From: Paramagnetospirillum magnetotacticum MS-1
GTDB lineage: Bacteria; Pseudomonadota; Alphaproteobacteria; Rhodospirillales; Magnetospirillaceae
Length of the DNA: 64,000 bases
Reading direction: 5' to 3'
Assembly (NCBI RefSeq): GCF_000829825.1
Contig: NZ_JXSL01000025.1
Coordinates: forward strand, 186,001 to 250,000
The notes beneath the pieces are model-generated. The model searched no databases and was not told where the DNA came from. It worked only from the letters and a program-made list of their open reading frames with translations. Below are positions 42,443 through 53,722 of the stretch, one piece after another. Position 1 is the stretch's first letter. Each line of letters opens with the position of its first letter. Made by a program: the position numbers and the translations under genes.

Positions 42443-44143
42443 ATGAGTGAGCGTGCGCGGATTCTTGGTCTGATCGCCGTGATCCAGGCCGTGGGGCTGG
42501 CGGTTGTACTGCTCCTGCCGGGCAGCCCGATCTCTTTGGGGCTGGCCCTTCTGGGCGCGGTGGCAAGCGTGGTCCTGGCCGCGCGCTGCGGCCGGGCGGA
42601 AGGGGCGGCCCTTGACACGCTGCGGGCCGAGATGACCGCACTGCGCAAGGAACGCGACCGCCTCAGCCTGCTGGCCGACGTGGTGAAGGAAAGCTCGGAG
42701 CGGTACCGCGAATATTCCGAGGCTGCCGCGGACTGGTTCTGGGAAAGCGATGCGGATCAGCGCTTCACCTTCTTTTCGTCGTCTTTCGAGACGGTGATGA
42801 ACATCACCTCCGATGATCTCCTGGGCAAGCGGTCCTGGGACATCGTCAGCGAGCGCATGGAGATCGATTCCGACCAGTGGCAGGCCCATATCGCCGACCT
42901 GACCGCTCAGCGTCCGTTCCGCGACTTCAAGTATTGGCTGGAGGATGGCGCGGGACGGGCGCGGTGGATCAAGGTCAACGGCCTGCCCCGTTTCGACGAG
43001 GATGGGGTGTTCATCGGCTATCGCGGCACTGGCAGCGACATCACCGCCGCCGTGGAGAACGCGCACCGCATGCACATGCTCAACCGCGCGGTGGAGCAAA
43101 GCCCGGTGTCCATCGTCATCACCGATCTCAATGCGGATATTCAATACGTCAACAGCGCGTTCCTGCGGGTCACCGGCTATTCCATGGACGAGGTGATCGG
43201 CCACAATCCCCGCTTTCTCAAATCCGACCTGACCCCGCCTGCCGTTTTCGAGGCCATGTGGGCCGCGCTGACGGTGGGCGATAAGTGGGAGGGCGAACTG
43301 GTCAACAGGCGCAAGACCGGCGAGCTTTACTGGGAGATGGCCTCCATCCAGCCCATTTCGAACATCGAGGGCAACGTCACCAATTATCTGGCCATCAAGA
43401 GCGACATCACCGAGCAGAAGAGCGCCGCCGCCAAGCTGGCGGAATTGGTGGAGGAACTGCGCCGCTCCAACGAGGAACTGGAGCAGTTCGCCTATGTGGC
43501 TTCCCACGATCTGCGTCAGCCATTGCGCATGATCAGCGCCTATCTCGGCCTGCTGGAGAGGAAGCTTTCCGCCAGTTTCGACCAGGATGCCCGCGACTTC
43601 TTCGGCTTTGCCGTGGACGGCGCGCGGCGTCTCGACCGCATGATCGTCGATCTGCTGGAATATTCCCGCATCGGCCGGATTACCACTCCCATGGCGCCCG
43701 TTCCCCTGGGCGAGGCGGTGAGCAACGCGCTGCGCTATCTGGAAGTGGCGATAGCCGAGAGCAAGGCCCAGGTCCTGGTGCCCGATATCCTGCCGACCAT
43801 TTCCGGCGATGGGGGCGAACTGGTCCGTCTGTTCCAGAACCTGATCGGCAACGCCCTCAAATACATGCCCGAGGGGCGCAGGCCTCGGATCGAAGTGTTC
43901 TGCCGTGATGGGGACGGTGAATGGGTGGTGGGCGTCAAGGATAACGGCATCGGTATCGCCGCCGACGACCTGAAGCGGGTGTTCGGCATCTTCCAGCGTC
44001 TGGTCGCCCGCGAACAGTACGAGGGGACCGGCATCGGACTGGCGGTCTGCCGCAAGATCGCCGAACACCATGGCGGCCGCATCTGGGTCGAGTCCGAATG
44101 CGGCCTGGGCAGCACCTTCCTGATCGCCTTTCCCAAGGTCTGA
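42443..44143 (+). CDS. PAS-PAS sensor histidine kinase
   Basis: A 566-residue protein from ATG 42443. Two short N-terminal helices (about 8-50) anchor it to the membrane without a large periplasmic loop. Two PAS domains follow (about 88-200, with SEAAADWFWESDADQRFTFF; and about 215-320, with NADIQYVNSAFLRVTGYSMDEVIGHNPRFLKS). Next are HisKA with ASHDLRQPLRMISAYL (His near 353) and HATPase_c (NLIGNALKY, DNGIGI, GTGIGLAVCRKIAEHHGG). It is closely related in its kinase half to the protein at 13741. It may phosphorylate the receiver-phosphatase encoded at 40399 on the other strand. Confidence 0.88.
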   Translation: MSERARILGLIAVIQAVGLAVVLLLPGSPISLGLALLGAVASVVLAARCGRAEGAALDTLRAEMTALRKERDRLSLLADVVKESSERYREYSEAAADWFWESDADQRFTFFSSSFETVMNITSDDLLGKRSWDIVSERMEIDSDQWQAHIADLTAQRPFRDFKYWLEDGAGRARWIKVNGLPRFDEDGVFIGYRGTGSDITAAVENAHRMHMLNRAVEQSPVSIVITDLNADIQYVNSAFLRVTGYSMDEVIGHNPRFLKSDLTPPAVFEAMWAALTVGDKWEGELVNRRKTGELYWEMASIQPISNIEGNVTNYLAIKSDITEQKSAAAKLAELVEELRRSNEELEQFAYVASHDLRQPLRMISAYLGLLERKLSASFDQDARDFFGFAVDGARRLDRMIVDLLEYSRIGRITTPMAPVPLGEAVSNALRYLEVAIAESKAQVLVPDILPTISGDGGELVRLFQNLIGNALKYMPEGRRPRIEVFCRDGDGEWVVGVKDNGIGIAADDLKRVFGIFQRLVAREQYEGTGIGLAVCRKIAEHHGGRIWVESECGLGSTFLIAFPKV

Positions 44144-44180
44144 CTGCCCGTTCCCATATCGCTCCGATATCGCTTAACAG

Positions 44181-44213
44181 CCTGAAGGGATCGGACTACC
44201 ATTCCCTTTCAGG
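44181..44213 (+). promoter_or_regulatory. Leader hairpin upstream of the SulP gene
   Basis: CCTGAAGGGA, a 12-base loop, then TCCCTTTCAGG, with one bulged T. It sits 17 bases before the SulP start and about 37 bases after the kinase stop, so it could end the kinase transcript or affect SulP translation. Confidence 0.4.
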
Positions 44214-44230
44214 TTGATAGGGGGATGGCG

Positions 44231-46426
44231 ATGTCGATCCGCAGGGAAGAATTGCCCGCCGCGCTGGTGGCCGGGGCCGTCACGGGATTGGTTGTGGTGA
44301 TCCTGTCCTTGTCCTTCGCCGTCCTTATCTTCTCGGGCGAGTTGTCCGGGCATGTGGGCACCGCCATCGGCATGGCGCTGTTCACCGCCGTGGTGGTGGG
44401 CGCGCTGGTGGCGCTGTTTAGCTCGTATCCCGGCACCATCGCCTTTCCCCAGGACAAGATCGCTCCCATCCTGGCTCTGATGGCCTCGCTGATCGTGGCC
44501 GACACGCCGCCCGGCACCGACCCCGAGCAGCTTTTCGCCACAGTGGCCACCGCCCTGATGCTGGCCACGGCCCTGACCGGCGCCCTGCTTTTCGCCCTGG
44601 GCTATTTCCGCTTAGGGGGATTTATCCGTTTCATTCCCTATCCGGTGATCGGCGGCTTTCTGGCAGGGACTGGCTGGCTGCTGGTCAAGGGCGCCATCAA
44701 GGTGATGACCGGCCATGCGCCCACCCTGGAGGGGCTTGCGCATCTGTTTGCCGCCGCCGAGGCCGTCAAATGGGTGCCGGGTCTGTTGTTCGCCCTGGTC
44801 CTGATCTTCGGCATGCGGCGCTGGAAGCATGTGGCGACCCTGCCGCTGCTGTTGACCGGCGGCATCCTTGGCTATCATCTGGTGGCCCGGCTGCTGGGTA
44901 TGAGTTTGGAAGGGCTGGAGCAGGGGGGCTATCTGCTGGGCCATCTGCCCGCCGCCGGGGGCTGGCGTCCCGATGCGGTGATCCGCGCCCTGTCGGCCGA
45001 CTGGCTGATGATCGCCGATCAGGCCGGATCGGTCTCAACCATCCTCCTGATCAGCGCCATCGGCGTTCTGCTCAATTCCAGCGGCATCGAGGTGGCGGCC
45101 AACGAGGACATGGACCTCAACCGCGAACTCAAGATCGCCGGTATCGCCAATATGGTGTCGGGGGCGGGCGGCGGCATCATCGGTTTCCACACGCTGGGCC
45201 TGTCCTCCATGGTGCTGAAGATGGGGGTGCGCTCGCGCCTCGTGGGGCTGATCTCGGCCCTGGTCTGCCTGTCCATGCTGGTCATCGGCACCGAGCCTTT
45301 GGCCCTGTTTCCCAAGGCGGTACTGGGCGGCCTGTTGATGTTCATCGGCCTGGGCTTTTTGGAGGAATGGCTGGTGGAGGGCCGCCACCACATGCCGCCC
45401 GCCGATTACGCCATCATCCTCATGATCGTCGGCGTGGTGGGGACCTTCGGCTATCTGCAGGGCGCGGCGGTGGGCATCGTCGCCTGCGTGGTGCTGTTCG
45501 TGGTCAATTACTCCCGCGTGGCGGTGGCCAAGCACGAACTGACCGCCGCCGAGGTGTCGTCCAATGTGGACCGGCCGCGCGAAGAGGTGGCTCTGCTCAA
45601 GGCCCATGGCGGGCGCATCCTGGTCTACAGCCTGCAAGGCTTCATGTTCTTCGGCACCGCCAACAAGCTGCTGACCCGAGTGATCGGGCGTTGCGGCGAT
45701 TTGGGAGCCGAGACCGTGGAGGTGGTGGTTTTCGACTTCCGACGGGTGGCCGGTATCGATACCTCGGCGGCCATGAGCTTCGTGAAGCTGCGCCAGTTCG
45801 CCGAGAAGCGGGGCCTGTCGCTGGTTTTCGCCCAGCAGAATGATGACGTGGGCATGGTGCTGGAACGCGCGGGCTTTGTGGGGGCCGAGGGCGCCACCTG
45901 GCGCTCGGCTCCCGATCTGGACCATGCGCTGGAATGGTCCGAGAACCGCCTGCTGGCCAAGCTGGAAGTGGAAGCCCGCACCAAGCCGCGCTCGCTGATG
46001 GCCGATCTGGCCGAGGATCTGGGCGAACCCGTCCAGGTGGCCCGCATGATGTCCTTCGTGGAGACCTTGAACGTGCCCGCCGGAACCGTGGTGCTGGAAC
46101 AGGGCAGCGCCGCCCATGATCTGTTCATCCTGGATTCAGGGCAGGTGACGGTGCGGCTGCTGAACGACAACGGCACCTCCATCCGCCTGCGCACCATGCA
46201 TGCGGGTACGGTGGTGGGCGAAATGGGGCTTTATCTCAACGAGGAGCGTTCGGCCTCGGTGGTGGCCGATGCCGATTGCGTCATCCATCGCCTGACGGCG
46301 CGCAACCTGATCCGCATGGAAGAAGAGGCCCCTTCGGTGGCCGCCGCCTTCCATCGCCTGATGGCGCGCCAACTGGCCGAACGGCTGCGCAATACCGACC
46401 ACATGATCCGGGCATTGACTGATTGA
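44231..46426 (+). CDS. SulP-family transporter with STAS and cNMP-binding domains
   Basis: A 731-residue protein. The N-terminal 435 residues form a SulP/SLC26-type transport domain with about 10-12 helices (AFPQDKIAPILALMASLI; FIPYPVIGGFLAGTGWLL; a late GYLQGAAVGIVACVVLFVVNYSR). A STAS domain lies about 460-565 (VVVFDFRRVAGIDTSAAMSFVKL). A cyclic-nucleotide-type beta-roll (about 605-725) has LEQGSAAHDLFILDSGQVTVRLL and GTVVGEMGLYLNEERSASVVADADCVI. The start at ATG 44231 is favoured over ATG 44225 because AGGGGG lies at proper distance. Substrate unknown (sulfate, bicarbonate or dicarboxylate). The fused sensor domain implies cytoplasmic ligand control of transport. Confidence 0.9.
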   Translation: MSIRREELPAALVAGAVTGLVVVILSLSFAVLIFSGELSGHVGTAIGMALFTAVVVGALVALFSSYPGTIAFPQDKIAPILALMASLIVADTPPGTDPEQLFATVATALMLATALTGALLFALGYFRLGGFIRFIPYPVIGGFLAGTGWLLVKGAIKVMTGHAPTLEGLAHLFAAAEAVKWVPGLLFALVLIFGMRRWKHVATLPLLLTGGILGYHLVARLLGMSLEGLEQGGYLLGHLPAAGGWRPDAVIRALSADWLMIADQAGSVSTILLISAIGVLLNSSGIEVAANEDMDLNRELKIAGIANMVSGAGGGIIGFHTLGLSSMVLKMGVRSRLVGLISALVCLSMLVIGTEPLALFPKAVLGGLLMFIGLGFLEEWLVEGRHHMPPADYAIILMIVGVVGTFGYLQGAAVGIVACVVLFVVNYSRVAVAKHELTAAEVSSNVDRPREEVALLKAHGGRILVYSLQGFMFFGTANKLLTRVIGRCGDLGAETVEVVVFDFRRVAGIDTSAAMSFVKLRQFAEKRGLSLVFAQQNDDVGMVLERAGFVGAEGATWRSAPDLDHALEWSENRLLAKLEVEARTKPRSLMADLAEDLGEPVQVARMMSFVETLNVPAGTVVLEQGSAAHDLFILDSGQVTVRLLNDNGTSIRLRTMHAGTVVGEMGLYLNEERSASVVADADCVIHRLTARNLIRMEEEAPSVAAAFHRLMARQLAERLRNTDHMIRALTD

Positions 46427-46481
46427 CCACCGGCGCGGCTTGGCCCACCATCCGGCCAGTCAATTGGAAAGGGAAGAATCC

Positions 46482-46760
46482 ATGGTTTCCGAGATTTTCG
46501 CCGACGGCGTCGGCCGGGTCGATTTCGTCAGCGGCGTGGTCCGCATCGAACTGGTGTCGCTGGAGCCCACCGAATCCGGTCAGGGCAAGATGGAAGTGCG
46601 CCAGCGCATCGCCATGCCGGTGGACGGTTTCCTGCATTCGCTCAACACCATGGGGGATCTGGTCAACAAGCTGGTGGAAGCCGGCGTCTTGAAGCGCAAC
46701 GAGCAGACTCCCGGCGCCGTGGCGGCCCCGGCTGCCGCTCCCGCTCCCGTCAAGAAGTAG
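46482..46760 (+). CDS. Small conserved-looking protein of unknown function
   Basis: A 92-residue cytoplasmic protein with GGAAAGGGAAG upstream of ATG 46482. The core (EIFADGVGRVDFVSGVVRIELVSLEPTES, then RQRIAMPVDGFLHSLNTMGDLVNKLVEAGVLKR) looks like a compact alpha/beta domain, and the tail is Ala/Pro-rich. I do not recognise the family. It follows the SulP gene on the same strand and may be cotranscribed with it, before the terminator at 46806. Confidence 0.75.
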   Translation: MVSEIFADGVGRVDFVSGVVRIELVSLEPTESGQGKMEVRQRIAMPVDGFLHSLNTMGDLVNKLVEAGVLKRNEQTPGAVAAPAAAPAPVKK

Positions 46761-46805
46761 GTTTTCTGTATTCTGCCGCGTCACCCATGGTGATGATGGC
46801 CCTGG

Positions 46806-46842
46806 AAAAACCCCCCTCGTCCAATCTGGCCGAGGGGGTTTG
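46806..46842. terminator. Bidirectional terminator
   Basis: AAAACCCCCCTCG, a ten-base loop, then CGAGGGGGTTTG, with A and T flanks. It lies between the convergent small gene at 46482 and alaS and can serve both. Confidence 0.75.
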
Positions 46843-46867
46843 CCTTAAAAGGACAGAAACGGCGGCC

Positions 46868-49501
<2,634 letters not shown>

Positions 49502-49632
49502 CGTGGGCTAGAGGTGCGGCGTAACGGGCGGTTTTAACCCGCGGCGCGTTGGGCTGTCCAGCGGGGCTTGATGAGGCGCAGGGCTGTGGCTTCCTGGTCG
49601 ACGTCGCGCAATAAGCGTTCTATTCTTCAGGG

Positions 49633-50190
49633 ATGCATGCAATCGCACTTGGTCTGACCGCCCTGCTCCTGTCGGCTTCGGCTTTCGCCGCCGGGCCGCC
49701 CCCGGCTTCTGCCGCTCCGGCCCCCGCCGCTGCGCCGCTGCGCTGCGCCGAGGATGCCGAGGGCGGCGCCTGCGTCTGGGGCAGGGTGGAAGGCTTCGAT
49801 GCCGGGGCGGTGCAGGTGCGCGGCCTGCATGTGGCTTTGGCGGGAATCACCGCGCCGGGGCGCAAGGATCTGTGCGGAGCCAAATCTTCCAAGGACGAAT
49901 TCGACTGCGCCCGCCCGGCCAGGAAGCGCATGGGTGAACTGGTGGCCAAGGGCGTGGCCTGCGAGATTCTCGACGTGGCCTCGGGCCAGGTCTGGGGACG
50001 CTGCAAGGTGGCCGACGGCGATCTGGGCCGTCTCATGGTGAGCGCCGGACTAGCCCGCGCCGCCAAGGACGGCCCCTATGCCGAGGCGCAGAAACAGGCC
50101 GTCACCGCCAAGCGCGGCCTGTGGGCCGCCGACATGGTGCTGCCCCGCGACTGGGAGAATGCGCGGCGCAAGGCCGAGGACGAGGATTAA
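49633..50190 (+). CDS. Exported thermonuclease-fold protein, probably inactive
   Basis: A 185-residue protein with a signal peptide (about 1-19) and an Ala/Pro spacer. The SNase fold is recognisable (VRGLHVALAGITAPGRKDLCG, AARP-like stretch, LGRLMVSAGLARAAKDGPYAEAQKQAVTAKRGLWA). Active residues are altered: the usual VRLxGIDAPE reads VALAGITAPG, losing the Arg and Glu that act in catalysis. It probably binds a ligand rather than cutting DNA. Its stop overlaps the stop of the convergent gene at 50187. Confidence 0.75.
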   Translation: MHAIALGLTALLLSASAFAAGPPPASAAPAPAAAPLRCAEDAEGGACVWGRVEGFDAGAVQVRGLHVALAGITAPGRKDLCGAKSSKDEFDCARPARKRMGELVAKGVACEILDVASGQVWGRCKVADGDLGRLMVSAGLARAAKDGPYAEAQKQAVTAKRGLWAADMVLPRDWENARRKAEDED

Positions 50191-50693
50191 TTCTTCTTCT
50201 TCGGCTTATTTTCGGCGCTGGCCTTTTTGGGCTCGGCGCAGGGGGTAATGTCCAGGGGCTTGCCGATGACCTCACCGGCCAGGGCGACAAGCTGTTGTGA
50301 ATTGGATGCGATAGCCTTGTCGAACAGCGGCGCATTGATCTCGCAATAACCCTCGGTTTCGTGCACGCGCACGGATTCCTGGTTGGTGAGCACGGTATTG
50401 TAGCGGTCGAAGCCCGCCACTCCCTTGCCGGTGCGGGTGAAATAGCCGCGCATGACATTGGCGTTGACGCTCATGGTGCCGCCATGATGGTGGATATAGC
50501 TGCTCCACTTGCCCGGCAGCGAAGGGTCGTCGCCCCGGCAATTCAGGGCGGCGACCTGAAGCTGGTAATGGAATTGGCGCAGCTGAGCCGCCTTGACCTC
50601 CTCGGGCGTGCCGCAGCTTGACCCCAGGGCGGGCAGGGCGGCGAGAGACAAGCCAATGGCAATGGCGGCGGCGCGGATCGGCAAGGTGTCCAT
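50187..50693 (-). CDS. Exported protein of unknown function
   Basis: A 168-residue protein (start ATG 50691-50693) with a signal peptide (MDTLPIRAAAIAIGLSLAALPALG). The mature part has four cysteines (CGTPEE, NCRGDD, YCEIN, PCAEPK) and a HHHGG stretch. The tail is lysine-rich (KKASAENKPKKKN). No domain is recognised. It is downstream, on the same strand, of the glycosyltransferase gene. Confidence 0.75.
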   Translation of the reverse strand: MDTLPIRAAAIAIGLSLAALPALGSSCGTPEEVKAAQLRQFHYQLQVAALNCRGDDPSLPGKWSSYIHHHGGTMSVNANVMRGYFTRTGKGVAGFDRYNTVLTNQESVRVHETEGYCEINAPLFDKAIASNSQQLVALAGEVIGKPLDITPCAEPKKASAENKPKKKN

Positions 50694-50740
50694 CCCGGTC
50701 AGGAAAAGGGGCGCCAGTGTGGTTCCCCTCCTGCCAAAGA

Positions 50741-51757
50741 TCAACCGGCCTGTGCGCGCCGGGTGAACGGCCGCAGATGGCTGAGGAATTCCGCCGTCAC
50801 ACGCGACCATGAAAAGCGCTGGGCGTGGCGGCGGCAATCCGCAGGGGGAATGGTCAGCGCGCGAAGGGCGGCGGCGCGCAGATCCTCGTCCAGCACGCCG
50901 ACGGGTGCGCCGCCGATCACGTCCAGGGGGCCGGTGACCGGGAAGGCGGCCACCGGCACGCCCGAGGCCAGAGCTTCCAGCATGACCAGGCCGAATGTGT
51001 CGGTGCGGCTGGGAAAGACGAAGACATCGGCGGCGCGGAAGGCCCGGCCCAATTCCTCGTCACCATTGACGATGCGGAAATGAGCCTTGGGAAAGCGCTT
51101 CATCAGGCCCGCCCGCGCCGGGCCATCGCCCACCACCACCTTGGAGCCAGGCAGATCCAGGCTCAGGAATGCGGGCAGGTTCTTCTCCACGGCCACCCGT
51201 CCCACATAGATGAATACGGGGCGCGGCAGATCCAGGAAGTCCTTGGGGCCTGGGCAAAAAACCTGGGTATCCACGCCGTGGGACCACGGAGTGGCGTTGG
51301 CGAAACCCTTCTGGCGCAATTCCCGGTGAACCGAGGGCGACGGGCACAGAACCGCCGCCGCCGGACCGTGGAAACGCCGCATCAGGGCATAGGGCCAGGA
51401 GACCGGCACGCCGGTGCGGGTGCTGATATATTCGGGGAATTTGGTGTGATAGGCGGTGGTGAAGGGCAGCCGATGCTCCAGGCACCAGGCCCGCGCCGCC
51501 CAGCCCAGAGGGCCTTCGGTGGCGATGTGGACGGCCTCGGGCGCGAAATCGTCGAGCATTCGCGCCACCCGGCGCCGCGGCAGCAGGGCCAGGGGAATCT
51601 CGGGATAGGATGGGCAGGCGATGGTGGTGAAGGCCGAAGGCTCGATCACCCGCACCACATGCCCCAGATCGCCGAGCGAGCCGACCAGGGTGGCAAGCAC
51701 CCGGACCACCCCGTTGCGCTGCGGAGTCCAGGCGTCGGTAACCAGCGCGATGCGCAT
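50741..51757 (-). CDS. GT4-family glycosyltransferase
   Basis: A 338-residue glycosyltransferase. It has an N-terminal Rossmann half (VTDAWTPQRNGVVRVLATLVGSLGDLGHVV, HIATEGPLGWAARAWCLEHRLPFTTAYHTKFPEYI) and a C-terminal nucleotide-sugar half with FIYVGRVAVEKNLPAFL, GDGPAR and the catalytic-site E in FPSRTDTFGLVMLEALASGVPVAAF. This matches GDP-mannose or UDP-sugar-dependent mannosyl/glucosyl transferases related to MgtA. It probably acts on lipid or polysaccharide. It precedes the exported protein gene on the same strand. Confidence 0.88.
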   Translation of the reverse strand: MRIALVTDAWTPQRNGVVRVLATLVGSLGDLGHVVRVIEPSAFTTIACPSYPEIPLALLPRRRVARMLDDFAPEAVHIATEGPLGWAARAWCLEHRLPFTTAYHTKFPEYISTRTGVPVSWPYALMRRFHGPAAAVLCPSPSVHRELRQKGFANATPWSHGVDTQVFCPGPKDFLDLPRPVFIYVGRVAVEKNLPAFLSLDLPGSKVVVGDGPARAGLMKRFPKAHFRIVNGDEELGRAFRAADVFVFPSRTDTFGLVMLEALASGVPVAAFPVTGPLDVIGGAPVGVLDEDLRAAALRALTIPPADCRRHAQRFSWSRVTAEFLSHLRPFTRRAQAG

Positions 51758-51831
51758 CGTCTTCTCTCCAGGTTATCAGGAGAAGGCCTAGGCCGCGCCG
51801 CGCTCGGGCTCAAGTGACAGGATGGTGAAGT

Positions 51832-52686
51832 TTACAGATCGGCCAGTTCCACCACCGGCGTCGGTCCCAGGGACGGGAACAGCCTTCCCGCCATCCGGGC
51901 AAAGCGTTCCGGCGCATCGGTGGAAATCAGCCGCAGGCCGCCGCCATTCCCCCGGGGCGCTTCACGCCCGGCCAGCAGACGGACCAGCATGGCCGAGGTC
52001 GCTTCGGCGCAGTCCACCAGGGTCACTCCCGGACCGGCAAGGCGCGCCAAGGCGGGGGCCAGCAGGGGGAAATGGGTGCAGCCCAGCACCAGGCAGTCGC
52101 CGCCCTGGCTGCCGTCGAACAGTGAGCCTAGGTAATGACGGGCGACGCTTTCCACGATGGGGCCATCGGTCAGCCCCTCTTCCGCCAGGGCGACGAACAG
52201 CGGACAGGGGACGCAACGCACCTGGGCACCGCCGCGGCGCCGGGCAATGGCCCGTTCATAGGCTTCGGACCGGCAGGTCCCTTCCGTGGCCGCCACCACG
52301 ATGCGTCCCTGGGGCGACGCCCGCGCCGCGCCGTCGGCGCCTGCTTCGACCACGCCCAGGACCGGCAGTCCGGGAAAGCGTTGCTCAATGGCGTCGAGCG
52401 CCACCGCCGAGGCGGTATTGCAGGCCACCACCAGCGCCTTGATCCCCTTCTCAACCAGGAATTCAGCGGCCTGGACGGCATATCGCGTCACGGTGCGCGG
52501 CGACTTGGTGCCATAGGGCTGGCGGGCCACGTCGCCCAGGTAAAGCAATTGTTCGTCGGGCATGGAGCGCCGAATGGCCGCGGCGACAGTCAGTCCGCCA
52601 ACCCCAGAGTCGAAGATTCCCACCGGATATGTCGCCGGTATAGCATCGAGTGAGGTAAGCACTGTAGGCTGTGATCTCGAAGTCAT
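51832..52686 (-). CDS. murI: Glutamate racemase (canonical copy)
   Basis: A 284-residue MurI. Both catalytic cysteines are present: C89 in VVACNTASA and C203 in GCTHFP, with the Asp in IFDSGVGG. It makes D-glutamate for peptidoglycan. The N-terminal extension of about 20 residues before PVGIFDSG is longer than in many MurI. Compare the altered paralogue at 1108-1929, which keeps only the second cysteine. The start has only a weak ribosome binding site. Confidence 0.95.
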   Translation of the reverse strand: MTSRSQPTVLTSLDAIPATYPVGIFDSGVGGLTVAAAIRRSMPDEQLLYLGDVARQPYGTKSPRTVTRYAVQAAEFLVEKGIKALVVACNTASAVALDAIEQRFPGLPVLGVVEAGADGAARASPQGRIVVAATEGTCRSEAYERAIARRRGGAQVRCVPCPLFVALAEEGLTDGPIVESVARHYLGSLFDGSQGGDCLVLGCTHFPLLAPALARLAGPGVTLVDCAEATSAMLVRLLAGREAPRGNGGGLRLISTDAPERFARMAGRLFPSLGPTPVVELADL

Positions 52687-52914
52687 TGGAATCTTTTGGT
52701 CCGGGAACTACATGATTGAGCGAGGGGCACCGAAACTTCGGCTTTCATGGGAATTTCGGGCTGCGCGCTCTTGGACGGCATCGGTAAATATCCTATAAAC
52801 GGAACTCGCTTCTAGCTGCTTCGGCGGCGAGGTTCAACCGTCCCCCGTGAGGGAAGGATACGAGTCTTGGAATTGATGGGGCAATCCAGCATAGCGGGGG
52901 GTGGGGAGCTTGGC

Positions 52915-53712
52915 ATGGCGCCAGCCCGCCCGGTGCGCTGGTCGCTGGCCCGCAAAGTCTCGCTGGCCCTGGTCTCCATCTTGCTGTTCACCCTGGTGGT
53001 AACGGCCTTCTTCGCCTACTACAAGTTTGAAAGCGTTTATTCCACCCAGGTGCAGTCGCGCTATTCCTTCGTCGTCTTCACCATCAAGAAGCGGGTAGAG
53101 GACAGTCTCAATCTGGGCTTCGCCCTGCGCCAGCTCCGGCAGGTCCAGGAGATCATCGAGCGCGAGAAGTCCCGCGATTCCCAGATCCTGGCCGTGGAGG
53201 TCTATGATTACCGGGGCGAGGTTCTGTTCGATACCGACCGCGGCGCCATCGGCACCAGGGTTTCGGATTCCCTGGCCGAGGCCATCCGCAGCGGCATGCC
53301 GCAATCCTTCGGCGTGGTGGACGAGGACAACCTGATCGTCGGACTGCCCCTGGTCAACAATCTGGGCAAGGTGGAAGGCGGCGTGGTCCTGCGCTATCCC
53401 ACCGCCTATGTGGAGAAGGGCGTTTCCGGTCTGCTGACCCAGTTGCTGAAAAGCATCGCCATCGCCCTGGTGGCGGCCTCGGTGGTGGCGGTGGCCGGGC
53501 TTTACATCCTGTTCGGAAGCGTGGGGCGCAAGCTGGACAGCATGGAGCGGACCATGGGCGAAGTACTCTCCGTGGGAGGGCATGCCATCCCCGAAGGCGG
53601 CGGCGATTCCTTCGAGGAGCGTTTCGCCGAATTCGTGGTCAAGACCCGCGAGACCATCGACCATGTCAAGGACGCCACCGACGAAGTCGGCCGTCTCGAC
53701 CGATTGATGTGA
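52915..53712 (+). CDS. Membrane Cache-sensor protein without output domain
   Basis: A 265-residue protein from ATG 52915 (GGGGAG six bases upstream; TTG 52867 and ATG 52876 are longer options). TM1 is at about 17-37, an extracytoplasmic sCache-like domain at about 40-170 (ILAVEVYDYRGEVLFDTDRG, VDEDNLIVGLPLVNNLGKVEGGVVLRYPT), TM2 at about 185-205, and a short HAMP-like or coiled-coil tail of about 55 residues. No kinase, cyclase or MCP part follows, so it must signal through a partner. It is the first gene of the six-gene unit ending at 60741. Confidence 0.82.
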   Translation: MAPARPVRWSLARKVSLALVSILLFTLVVTAFFAYYKFESVYSTQVQSRYSFVVFTIKKRVEDSLNLGFALRQLRQVQEIIEREKSRDSQILAVEVYDYRGEVLFDTDRGAIGTRVSDSLAEAIRSGMPQSFGVVDEDNLIVGLPLVNNLGKVEGGVVLRYPTAYVEKGVSGLLTQLLKSIAIALVAASVVAVAGLYILFGSVGRKLDSMERTMGEVLSVGGHAIPEGGGDSFEERFAEFVVKTRETIDHVKDATDEVGRLDRLM

Positions 53713-53722
53713 GGGGGTGGCC

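Noticed and set aside
52687-52914. EcfG-type promoter (GGAAC-N16/17-CGTT) before the six-gene operon
   Set aside because: GGAAC occurs twice but neither is followed by CGTT at the right distance.
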